From Taenia hydatigena (taxonomy: Eukaryota > Platyhelminthes > Cestoda > Cyclophyllidea > Taeniidae), in contig JADWOT020000002.1 of the NCBI GenBank assembly GCA_036345935.2, positions 434,001 through 498,000 on the forward strand: a stretch of DNA of 64,000 nucleotides, given 5' to 3'. The notes below the pieces were generated by a model. It saw nothing but the letters and a program-made list of their open reading frames with translations. It was not told the DNA's origin and did no database searches. The stretch's first letter is position 1. The number at the start of each line of letters is the position of its first letter. The position numbers and the translations under genes are program-made. Below, in pieces: positions 33,924 through 44,593 of the stretch.

Positions 33924-34123
33924 CAATTTGTCTGGAATGCCCATCCCATTGCAGAGTAAGGGTAACATTTTTTTGAAATGAAGGTGGTTTGAGTTCTCCA
34001 GAGGCCAATATTTCGAACGAGACTTGGTAAACAGTGGTACCTTGTGTCGGCGCTAGAAGTGGTGCGTAGGTAAGGGTTACGAGCACCTTGACATTCCGTG
34101 TTTCACCCTCCAAGGTGACGGTC
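33924..34123 (-). CDS. Gene C candidate exon: beta-rich domain
   Basis: Ends at a GTAACC donor; the acceptor is probably the AG at 34,124-34,125. Codes for TVTLEGETRNVKVLVTLTYA, then GTTVYQVSFEI, then SFQKNVTLTLQWDGHSRQI. Alternating hydrophobic residues and NVT sequons suggest an extracellular beta-sandwich. It resembles the orphan exon at 25,000-25,208, and its V-x-LEGET start echoes the exon at 36,318. I cannot name the family. The phase to the neighbouring exons is unresolved. Confidence 0.5.
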
Positions 34124-34199
34124 CTCAATTATGACACCAACCCTCTATTCAGTGTCCCGGTGTTGAGAGTAGTGCTGGAATGCGACTTTGCTGTCTGGC

Positions 34200-36317
34200 G
34201 CGGAGGATTGAAGTTACCAGGCCTCACAACTTTGGCACTGTTCCTTATTTGCATGAGGGCTGCACGAACGTGGCTCCTCAAACCCTTGTTTTAGTAGTGA
34301 ACCATTGATTTGGGGTCGAAAAGTTCACGGACGCGGCTTTCTGTTCCATGCAGACCTGGTGAGTGGTCGTCCACCACTTCATAAGGCATGGTACATGAGT
34401 CACAATAGGGAAATCGTGATTTCTGGGATCCGCGACTACCACTGAGTTTGGAAGCCATCATCGTGTAATCCTTACTGCTACTCTACAGTTAATTTAATAT
34501 TCTCTAAGCGCTTTTTTGACTGTACATGAAGAAGGGACCTCACAGAGATGATACCAAAGCGTAGGCATCATTACAGAAGACATTATATGGCGGTCTGGTC
34601 TTCCTTCTGGAGCACAAACCTTCGCTAACAGTCACGAAATCTTTTTGAACTTGGACGATATTTGTGCTCAAAGAAGAAATAAGGCCTGACGGCGAATTTG
34701 CATTCTTAAAAGAGCTCTAAACGATTAATTTTGCGCAAATTGCAAATTTTAATCGGCCATGCCTTTGACACTATCAGCCATCAAATCAAGAACTTTGATG
34801 TTTGTAAAAAAAGTGCGGTGCTTTCACAACTTGGCTCGGGACTGTTGTCTTATCTGCACCCGTAAATCTCCACGAAAACGTAATTAATAACAATAGTGAA
34901 ACTGTAGAGCCAATTCTTAAGTACTACACCTTGAATAACTTTGATCACAGCGGTGTGATCTCATAGTAAAATAAAATAAGTTTTTGAAGGCCTTGATTCA
35001 AAAATTTCAAGAAAAGGAAGCTCCTATGCAAGATTTGGGAGCCAACAATAAAGTCAGCCCCTGCAAGTCATACTCCTCTTCTGGTTGAGGTGAAGCGAAT
35101 TAGGCAAATCGAACCATTAAAACAATAATTTTTTTTTTTTTAACATCAACACAAAGAGATTCATCACAGGCCTAATTTGGACCTATCCATGAGTCATGTT
35201 GGCTAATTTGCCCCGGAGACGACTGATAACATCATCGCGTAGTTCGAAAAACTTATTTGAAAAAACTTTTTCAAATCTTTTACTATTATAAAAGTTTTGT
35301 ATCAAAAATTGCATGTGGCAGTCTAAAATTTGAGTCAACAAAGGAAGGGCATGTGAATTGCAGTACCATCCGCCCATGCTAGTTGTTGTCTCTCTCCTCC
35401 ATTTGTTTAGGTAGACTGTGTAAGGGAGTCAGAGGTGTTCATAGTATGATTTTAAAAGCACTTTACATTTTTTTACAAAGATACGGTATCGTGGGCTCAC
35501 TTTTCATGTAACACCCTGCTCTGAGAATCAAGCGCCCGTTTCCTGGCCGCCTCCGTTTCGCTTCCCCCTACACTCACTCCCGCCTCCGCTTTCAATGCCC
35601 AACTCTCCGTGCTGTTTAACACGAGATTGCCCAAGCACCAAAAAGTTGGGGGCAGAGAAGGGGTGACAAATGTTGCTTGTAGAAGTATATGGGATAAATG
35701 GTTGGGGGAGGCGTTGCAGTTGCAACACCTTTTCCGGCCAAAAGTGCAAGCTCTGCCGTGGAACAGAATTTATGCACAGCCTGCAACAAGTCGGTTCAGC
35801 AGCCGCTTCAAAGCCACCTGAGACTCAAGCTTTAGTTGCGATAGATAAGAATTAAGAAGAATTTTTGGCATTGAAGAAGATTGAATTGTGACAGGTGGTT
35901 TATTTAGGGGCCATCTTGGTCGGAATTGAAGGACCGAATCGCCCGTTCGTTTGAAGCGTCATGAAGGTGAGCCCACCCGTAGGGGTTGTCCACCATCTCA
36001 ACAACATTCTTACCCCATCTTCAGGTTCGTTTCCTTTTAGGAGAAGCAGAGGGGGAGGAAGGGGAGAGCAAGTGAGCAGACGATGTCGATGTTGCAACTT
36101 TGTGGTGCATTCGATTGGGTAATTCTTGCATAAATTGCGGGAAGACTCAAAGCATATTTAAGCGTTCTTCTTCCCCAAACTGTCGGCTTTAATTGGCGTG
36201 CAATTTTGTTCGTGCCAAGAAAAGGCGCTGCTACTATAGAGAATCGCGTGGGAACTACGGAGAGGACGATAGCATCTCCCACGCAAAAGAACGCATTTTC
36301 TCACGACGTAGACTCAC
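34200..36317. other. Probable gene C intron
   Basis: Between two gene C exons. One further piece at about 34,200-34,280 minus (an acceptor-like ACAAG, open frame GLRSHVRAALMQIRNSAK, GTAACT donor) may be an exon, but its phase does not match downstream. Nothing else stands out apart from a T tract at about 35,131. Confidence 0.4.
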
Positions 36318-36488
36318 AGTGTACACACTTGTGTTGGCGTATGGGGCGATAAACCCTCCACCCTCCGATTGCCTTGACTGTGGTTGCCAATCTCGCCTCA
36401 ACTTCACCTCTAGGGTCTCACCGTGGACGGTGAAGGAAGCGGCTTCGATCTCAACGAGGCGGAACGTCTGCTGGAGGCTGTCAATCCT
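36318..36488 (-). CDS. Gene C exon: beta-rich segment
   Basis: 171 bp, phase 0/0, between a GCCTCTCTAG acceptor and a GTGAGT donor. Codes for RIDSLQQTFRLVEIEAASF, then TVHGETLEVKLRRDW and a Gly-rich end (GGGFIAPYANTSVYT) with an NTS sequon. It joins in phase with the exon at 36,765-36,907. The peptide looks like consecutive beta strands of a secreted or surface protein. Confidence 0.6.
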
Positions 36489-36764
36489 CTAGAGAGGCAT
36501 AATTTGAGGCCTGTCGACCCATATCTTGTCTCTTTCAGCGAGGGTTTGAGATGTGTGGGAATGAGACTCAAAACCTAGTGTTGCCGTTGTGCGCCTCTCA
36601 AGGAGAACAGTATCCTGGACACATCGCAACCTACCGGATGGTGCTGGGATATCGACAGCCCAAAAATAACGTTCTAGAAGCGTCTGGAATATTCATTGCG
36701 TTTGCCTTACTAACTAACATTACATTGAGCTATTGTTGAAACGACGACAGCCAAAGAAATCCAC

Positions 36765-36907
36765 CTGTCCAGCCATTGAGTACCCACGTACACGATCTGC
36801 ATACTTCTCTGTTAAAGTCCCACCTCTTGGGCCTTCAGGATTGGATCTATAGGCTTTGTTGACGTTGAGGTGAAATAAATTTCCGTCTATTTTAAGACTA
36901 ATTGTCT
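36765..36907 (-). CDS. Gene C exon: unidentified extracellular-type segment
   Basis: 143 bp after CTTTTTCGTTGCAG, with a GTGGAT donor. Codes for TISLKIDGNLFHLNVNKAYR, then GGTLTEKYADRVRGYSMAGQ. ISLKIDG followed by FHLNVN could be a laminin-G-like or metalloprotease-prodomain strand pair; neither can be confirmed by eye. Phase 1 in, 0 out, joining the exon at 36,488. Confidence 0.6.
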
Positions 36908-37405
36908 CTGCAACGAAAAAGAGGAGACGGTGTGGACGTATTTCAAAGGTCATGACCTCTTTACTGCGGTAGAAGGCCCTCAGTGAGACTCAAATATCCA
37001 ATGGTCCTCTCATAGAGGCCTCAGGTGGGGCATTGTTGGTGGAACAGAAGACGATCCCAACAAGTCTTCTGCAGCTACTATTTACTGCCTTTTAGAAGAT
37101 GTATTCATCGGGGGATGAAATTTCACCTCCTCTTCAATTGCCTTCACTGTCGTGGTTTTAATTAAACTAGTCGAAAAACTCTCCTCCAAATACTTCTCTC
37201 TTTTTTAAGTCGTCAAGATCTTATCACCGACTGCCCTTCTCTCCTCCCCATCCCTCCTCCTTCTCCACTCTCTACCTCACAAGGACACACCAACCTGCGA
37301 GGCGATTTATTGTTAGTGTGTGGAGGAGGCCCGAGCGATCATAAAGGTAAATTATGGCAGGCAGTGAAGGCGGTGACTAAGCCCTGCAGAGAGTGGAGCA
37401 CCACC

Positions 37406-37450
37406 TCCACCAAATGCTGCCCCGTCCCTCCAGAGTGACATCCACCTCTG
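37406..37450 (-). CDS. Gene C possible small exon
   Basis: A CTCCTGACAG-type acceptor is followed by EVDVTLEGRGSIWW and a GTGGTG donor. The VDVTLEG start resembles VTLEGET of the exon at 33,924-34,123. Very short, so only tentative. Confidence 0.3.
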
Positions 37451-37583
37451 CTGTCAGGAGGGTTGCAGTGAAGCGAAGAAGAAAACGAAGGCTATCCAGG
37501 TAATTAAAAAGGAGTCGCCAACTCACCATGTGGATCGTTGTGCGTATGGGCAAATCCCAAAGAGCAGTCAAGTATGAACTTAC

Positions 37584-37662
37584 AACACGATTAATGCTGA
37601 CGGAATCGCAGAATTTGAGGGTGGAGAGACTGCCAAAGGTCAAGGCCGATTCGGATCTCCAG
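37584..37662 (-). CDS. Gene C possible upstream exon
   Basis: Ends in a strong GTAAGT donor after SALTFGSLSTLKFCDSVSIN. The acceptor (TTCTGGAG) is weak and the 5' edge uncertain; the sequence before it is an ATCC-rich tract. Tentative. Confidence 0.3.
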
Positions 37663-37799
37663 AATTCAACCCACCGATCCATCCACCCGTCCGTTCTTCC
37701 ATCTATCCTGCTAGCATCCATCCATCCACCATTTCCATATCTCCTTGGTTACAATGTCAAGTCATGCCCGACTTACCGATGGTTTTAGCTTTTAGCCTT

Positions 37800-40480
37800 G
37801 CGATTTATTTTCTTGCCGTCTTCATCACTGTCCCAGAGGGGTCAGTCGAAGTGGTTCGGGCGGCTAGAGCAGCATGCAGAAGTAGGAAACATACCATCCA
37901 ATGGGACCGTATGATCGCCTTGTTTATCCCTCTCTACTTGCAGACGATTCTCTTTGGTTGTATTTCCTCCTTCAGCCTTAAAATGAGACAACAGCTAGTT
38001 CTGCCCAAGAGAGTGAGTATTCAGTCTGAAGGGCTTCTTCTGTGGCGTCCGAGGGGATCAAAAGGAGAAGGGAGAAAGCGGTGAGAAATTTTTTCGTCTT
38101 ACGGCCTCTCTCTACTCCGTCATGTATTCCGTTAAGTGATTGTGGACATCAGGAACGGTGTGTCGCAAAGTCTCTTCAAAAAAGTGTGAAAAAGAAGAAA
38201 AAGGATGTTATTATCAATTTTGATGGCAAGGAGGTTACCATAGGAGGGCAGATTGCAGTCAGCTCAGCAGCCTTGCACCAGTCCGTCGATGCGTCTCTCC
38301 TCGTTATGACGGCCGTTGCTGCCCTCGGGCTTGTACCTTCCTTGAAACGGCCGTGGTAGCAAGACAACGCACCTTGAAGCGTCCGTCTGTGATGCGACAG
38401 GAAATCTCTCGTTAAAGCTGAGGCAGCAGCGATGTCTTAGGTTCCCCTCTGGGTGACAATTCGTGCCAGTACAAGGTGAGCCCCACTTTCTTTCGGATTC
38501 CAAGGTCGTGCAATTGGTGATAACACAACTAGGGATGGGAGAGGGGCATTTGATGTTCCTTCCTTCACTCTCCCTACTCCTCCTTGTCCAGTTCTGCAAT
38601 TTCCTCCTCCCCAAGTCGCTTGAAGACTCCCTGATGGCATTGCTCCAGGTGATGATCGTGACCCTGTTCTGGAGAAGGGACAGTCAGCGTTGTGTTGCAT
38701 CTGGATGAAAAATTAATAAATATTTGGACCTTTTTTAAGGCAACTATTTAATAGCTGGATAATATCCCCCTTTTATTTATAACATTTGCCCACCTAATCC
38801 AATCAAGCGAGGAAGAAATAAGGAGGGGGGGGGGAGGGAGGGAGAGAGAGACAGCTCTTGCCCCCAGAGACAGTGACAAGGCAAATGTCCCTCCCTGAGC
38901 ACTCGCATTTGGCTGTTTGCCATTTCCTCCATAATTTTTACTCCATTTTGGCGTGTCATATCCACTTTTCGTTGCTTTATAGGTAGTATTATCGACAGTA
39001 GCACCTTTACCCAAGTCGATTAATGAGAAACAGCCTCGTCACTTGTGTCACTCTATGAACAACTGTCTTAGGAGAGAGGAAGTAATAAATTGACGTTGTC
39101 AAGAGAAGAGTGGTAGAGACGGTCTTATGACTTATGCTAATTGAAGGATTTTTTTTCCAATAATTGTCTACAAAGGTATTTAGGTGTCTAAGGGAGCACA
39201 TACCTCTCTTGGAGATGACATTCCTCTAGACAATGCGTGTCTCACTTGTTTAAGGCTCAGGCGGCAGTAGTAGTGAGAAAGAAAACGAACCAACCAAGGC
39301 TAGCTTCCTCCACCCACCAACGTCCAGATGACCGAATCTAGGAGTTGTCATTCAATCCTCTCTAGAAGGCGGCGTGGGCACTAATGCATTCCATCGGTTC
39401 CTTTCATTCCATAGTAGAGCTATTTTGCGGCAGTCGCTTATTCTCCTTGTCGAACTTGCGCTTTTCTTAATGAGAAAGAGAAATACTTATTGAGATTATT
39501 TCTTCTTGCGTGCCTTGAAGGCGCGAATCTTCTCTCCACGTAGATATCAAAAAGAAGACTGAGGTTTTGAGAGAAAATCAACCCTAATTAGGTGCCCTTG
39601 CGTCTCGAATGCACTGGCGACGCCGTAACCACTAATCCACCTCTGGGACTTGTATCCCCGCCAGCATGCGGGTCTGCTGCTCGAATGGACCAAAGAATTG
39701 GAGGAGAAGGGCTACTAATGTGCCCTCACTGATGCCAGGCAAACACGTAAAGATATTATCTTTCCGTAGCCAAGTCTCGACTCGTTAAGGTAGATGTAAA
39801 TGAACAGTTGTCACCTACAGTAAATACTACTTAAACAAACTAATTTAGTAGCAACCTGTACTTCTTCATTTATATCGCTAGTGGATGGCTTTTGTTAACG
39901 CGATACTGCCTTCCTGGTTGGTGCATTCTTCTACCAGTATAAGCAGCATCTCCTTCAATAGTTACTTCAACATTGACAAGATATTTTTCTCACTTCGTGA
40001 CCCAGGCAGGACTGACCGACAATTAAACGTCAAAAGATTAGAAGGTACGAGAAGTAGGCGACTTGGAGGAAATCCGTTTTGAATAATTTTCACTAGAAAG
40101 GAGGCTACAGCGCTCGATTACGCTGTTAGGAGAAGGAGTTCACTTATCCTTTTCCCCACGGAGACGCGGAGTCCTCCACAGCCGAATCCACGAAGTGTGG
40201 TGGGAATCAAACTCTGAATGTTACAAGGAGCTGATTACAAGTGTTGGACCACGGTGTTTTATCTTGAAAGGACGTATGTGAGTTAGGCGGTCGACCGTCA
40301 TATGCGGCCGGAGCTGACCGGGGGAAATTAAAAATACTGCGAGCAAGATTGTGGCACATTGTAAAATATAGTGGTGGCAGTCGACGAAGATGCGGAAACA
40401 GATAATGCCATAGCGGATCTGGTGTTCTCGCATAATAACACCCCCCGTCTTTGAAAATTTTAGTCTGTTCTTTTGAAATT
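37800..40480. other. Intergenic or intronic stretch, no gene seen
   Basis: Several open frames of 60-115 codons overlap on both strands at 37.8-38.7 kb without splice pairs or family motifs. A G-rich tract lies at 38,821-38,850. I cannot support a gene here. Confidence 0.45.
38821..38850. repeat. G-rich tract
   Basis: A run of ten G after AGGA, then GGGAGGGAGGGAGAGAGAG. The spacing of G runs could support a G-quadruplex on this strand. Confidence 0.7.
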
Positions 40481-40489
40481 CCTTTCGAG

Positions 40490-40629
40490 GACAGGCTGAA
40501 AGCATTTTTCAACGCTCAGATTGCAACTAATCCACAGAAGAAGGAAAACTTTATAACCTTAGATAGCGATGATGAGGAAACAATGGTGATTCGTGTGTGG
40601 AGGAAAGTCGCACTACAGATAAACGAAAG
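40490..40629 (+). CDS. Unidentified plus-strand exon, partly duplicated
   Basis: After CCTTTCGAG it codes for DRLKAFFNAQIATNPQKKEN, then FITLDSDDEETMVIRVWRKV and ALQINER, ending at a GTAAAA donor (phase 2). The acidic DSDDEE patch followed by a strand-like MVIRVW looks like coding sequence, but I do not recognise it and found no partner exon. The last 41 bases and the donor recur 381 bp downstream inside the tandem duplication. Confidence 0.4.
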
Positions 40630-40969
40630 GTAAAAATGTGACTTGATACGTGAAGACAAATTGACAAAAACTCAACACTGCAATTAAATTTCAAGGCAAG
40701 AAAATGTTTATTTTGCCCCTTTTACTTCCCAACATCTAATTAAAGCTCCCCTGGGTGTCTCTGAAGGCTACCATCATTTTATACAGCGTGGTCTAATAAA
40801 CACGCGTGCACTTCGTTCATTAGTCGTTGTCATCTTGCAACTATGGAAGGGGGCAACATCGAGACGCTTCATCCGTGGCAGCCGAGAGTGGCGTTCCAAG
40901 TTTAGGCGGTAGAGAAAAGAATGAAGGAATATTTAAGACCTGCATTAATTAAACCACTACTTATAATAT
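40589..40969. repeat. 381-bp tandem duplication, unit 1
   Basis: Repeats head to tail with 40,970-41,350. By eye the two units differ at one base (GATACGTGAAG here, GATACATGAAG in unit 2). It starts inside the exon at 40,490-40,629, so the exon end, its donor and the following intron are all copied. Confidence 0.95.
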
Positions 40970-41350
40970 ATTCGTGTGTGGAGGAAAGTCGCACTACAGA
41001 TAAACGAAAGGTAAAAATGTGACTTGATACATGAAGACAAATTGACAAAAACTCAACACTGCAATTAAATTTCAAGGCAAGAAAATGTTTATTTTGCCCC
41101 TTTTACTTCCCAACATCTAATTAAAGCTCCCCTGGGTGTCTCTGAAGGCTACCATCATTTTATACAGCGTGGTCTAATAAACACGCGTGCACTTCGTTCA
41201 TTAGTCGTTGTCATCTTGCAACTATGGAAGGGGGCAACATCGAGACGCTTCATCCGTGGCAGCCGAGAGTGGCGTTCCAAGTTTAGGCGGTAGAGAAAAG
41301 AATGAAGGAATATTTAAGACCTGCATTAATTAAACCACTACTTATAATAT
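40970..41350. repeat. 381-bp tandem duplication, unit 2
   Basis: Second unit, directly adjacent and in the same orientation. It holds a 5'-truncated copy of the exon end with its donor, but no acceptor. Confidence 0.95.
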
Positions 41351-44300
41351 TTTGGACCGATTTTAAGTAGTATGCAATCAAATTATCGCCAATTGTGGCA
41401 ATCATCACTTCATACCTGCAAATTGGCCGCACGTAGGTCGTGACCCACGTGACCGACCGCACTTGCAAGTTAGACATGATCTGAGTCGAGTTGATTGAGA
41501 CTGCAACGGACTTGGAAAAGCATGACTACAACGTTAGATCCAGCCACGCGAACCACAAATGGGAGGTAGCCCAGCAAGCATACACGACCTTTGCCGCTTC
41601 TGAGAGCATTCTAGTCCTCAAGGAAACATCCCTTTCCCCACCTTTGCCTCTTATCCCGATCGGAGTCCACCAACATTTCCCTAGTGGGTGCAGAAACGCT
41701 ACAATCTTCTGCATTTATGACGCACTTTGTTGTCAGGAGCAAGCAAACGACCCCCGATCACCTGCCGTTCAGTCAACAGAATAACTTCCATGCTGTCTGT
41801 TTACTGTCTGGTCACATGACCGTCGGGTATGGCTGCAGCTTGCAGTCTATAAATATCCTAAAATCATCGGCAATTCTAAAAGAATGAGCATTTGACGAGC
41901 AATGCGGATTTGCTGACAATTTAAGCAACTCGGTCGGTGAAAAGATTCCCAAGAAGGACAAATTAAAGGGCCTAGAGATGGGTAGAAACCATAAATCGCT
42001 CGAGGTGAAACAATTAGGAATTCTTCGCAGAACTTTGATCGTTATGCGTCCTACAAGACGCAATGCCTACTGCAAATTCAGCCTCCCTAGACCGAGTTGT
42101 GGAGTCCCCGAGAGTGGAAGGGCTAAAAGACAAGCTTGTCGCGACGCAGACAGATTTCAAGTTAGTAAATATATTCATATCACCCTCGTGCCATCTCAGG
42201 AATGCAGACAAAAGGCAAATAAATACACACGAATATTACAAATCAGTGCCTACTTATTTAAGAGTTTCAGTAGTATATTCAACCTAATAGCAAAATAAAG
42301 TTTTGACATCCATAAGAGCTTTAAAATGAAGCAGAATACCTGGGAAATTGATAAAACAAACTCTTTCATTTGCACAAAGTCACAGAAATCTTATTTTCTA
42401 CATTGCCTTCCTTGCCTGTTTGTCAAAGTAGGAAAATGAAGCAGGGGCTAATTAATTTTGCTTTTGCTCATGCAAACTAGTTTTAAACGGTAAAAAAGCC
42501 ATAAGGTCGACCAAAGCACTTAAAATAGCCTAAAAGTTGCTTTGATGAGGTATCTCGATGCCATGTCAGTCTCTAATTTGTGGTTGATAATTCGATGACT
42601 TTACCTACTCGGGTTAATAGAGCACAAATAACTCTCCCGCTCCAGCACTTTATCATCCGGAGGATCTAATATAAGGCAAAAATAAATAATTCCATGGAAA
42701 GAAGGGGAGGTGAGGGAAATAAAAGTTAATTACGAGTGGCTAGGTAAGCTAATCTCAAAGAGCTAATAATGCCGCCGTCTTGAGCTAGATAATAACATCA
42801 AGTACGACTGTCCCGACGGCCTTTATGTACGGCTGCCTACCCACGTGGCAATTACTCAATTCAGAGGCCATGTGATAGCAGCCGCTAGGAGGGTCAGAGG
42901 TTGGACGGTTTCGCCCAAAGTCTGCTACCGAGGTAGGGTTTTTGGCCTAAAGGAAAGAAAATAATGGGAAATGCGAAATCCAAGTATGCACAGTCAGGCA
43001 GTAAATAGCCAAAAGGTGTGAAACAGGTAGGGAAAAACAAAGTAACAGGCACTGAATCCTGGCAAACACAGCGCCTTGCGTGATTTTTCCCTCAAAGTTA
43101 ACTCATCTGTGTCGTGACCGCACAACTCCCTATTAACACCCTCACTTTCGAACTGTGCGTGATGTTTTCCTTTTCTACCAAGAAAAAAGAGAAGTGAATT
43201 ATGTATCAGGCTGGCTTGACTAATAACAAACTACACTGCGTCAAGCTTAGGATATGAGGCGGACTATTTGCTTAACCGCCGCCATCTGGTTTATCCAAAA
43301 AACTGAACAGGCATGTTGTAATCAGCACGCTGGGACGAGGAAGTAGTTTGAAGATAAAGATTTAGTCAAAATCTTTTAGTTTTACCTAAAAATGCGTATT
43401 TTATGCACCTAAAAGTTAAAATAATTCTCAGGACTAGGATAGCGAGCAAATTCCATGTTATTTACCCATGCTACTTAAATTAGTCATTTTAAGTAGCACT
43501 TGAGTCACCTACTCTTTTGGCAGAAAAAGGTTCTCATTCGGTAGCAATTTGCTTATCAAAGGTGCCTACTCTAAACAGAGGACATTCACTCCTCAAAGCT
43601 CATGGTGGATGGCACTTTTCGGTCCAGAAAAAAGTACTTTGAAACCCCCCCCCGTGCCAATGCTCACACACACAAATACACATAAAATAAAGCGCGCGTT
43701 TTTATGCCCACGACAATGAATCCAGCATAACTTTTTATGATAGTAAATAAAATAAGTGGAGTAGAGTCATACTAATATTTCCAAATAAATTAGTGTGCAC
43801 ATTTTACTCAACCGACGCGTTCTCTCTCCCACTCCGAGGGGGCGAGAGATCGTTTCGGGTGATACGAAAAGGATGTTTACAGGTAAATAGCTCCCATCGT
43901 TTGCCTAAAAGGGTTTTTTTTCTCCCTTATCAAGAGAAGAATGTGGCTTTTAAAAAAAGGTGGGGGAAAAGGTAGATAAGAGCAGTGTGAAAGTGACGGG
44001 TGCCAAGCTGCCCAAAATGTCACCGAGGCAACGGTGCCTGCGATAAATGACAAACTAAAAATTGTTGAGAAACGACTTTGTTAGGCCAATTTTTAGGGCA
44101 AAAATGCCTGTAGAAGTGTGGGAGTGGGCCATATGCACTTCCCAAATTCCCAAACGGAAATGAAACAGAGCCAGAATCTCACTCCTGCTGCCTCTTAGGC
44201 AAATTATAAAAATTGGCACAATTTTAGCGCCCATTCTGGCCCTCTTTTTAATACGAAAAATAAAGACCCAGGGTTTATTCAAACCTTACCTGAATTTCCA

Positions 44301-44480
44301 AGTTGTCCCTCTAAAATGAGAACATTTGACATGCGTAAGCGTCAACCCCATTGATCCTGGGGTTGACAGGCGACATGCTGCATAGCAGTGGAAGAACACG
44401 TGTGCGTGTGTGTATGGCCTTGAGGAGAAAAGCTGTTTTTGTCGGTGAATTCACTTATCCCACCTCAAAAGCCAGATCAA
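41351..44480. other. Stretch without a supported gene
   Basis: AT-rich, frames short. An inverted pair of the 11-mer TTTAAGTAGCA lies at 43,469-43,498. A C tract is at about 43,645. Confidence 0.45.
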
Positions 44481-44482
44481 AG

Positions 44483-44593
44483 TCGACTTCTCCTCGCCTC
44501 TCACGTGATACCGCGATGAAGCCTTCCAAATGCGCATCTCCCATTGGCCCATCGTCCAGCGCCTCAGCGCCCTCTGATTGGTCCAAACGATTG
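44483..44593 (+). CDS. Gene B possible first exon
   Basis: 37 codons, phase 0/0, donor GTGAGC: STSPRLSRDTAMKPSKCASP and a Ser-rich end. The acceptor (ATCAAAG) is weak. Kept only because phase and composition fit gene B. Confidence 0.28.

Noticed and set aside
37665..37730. N-terminal part of the open frame before the possible gene C exon (DGRTDGWMDRW)
   Set aside because: Translation of an ATCC-type simple repeat, not a real N-terminus.
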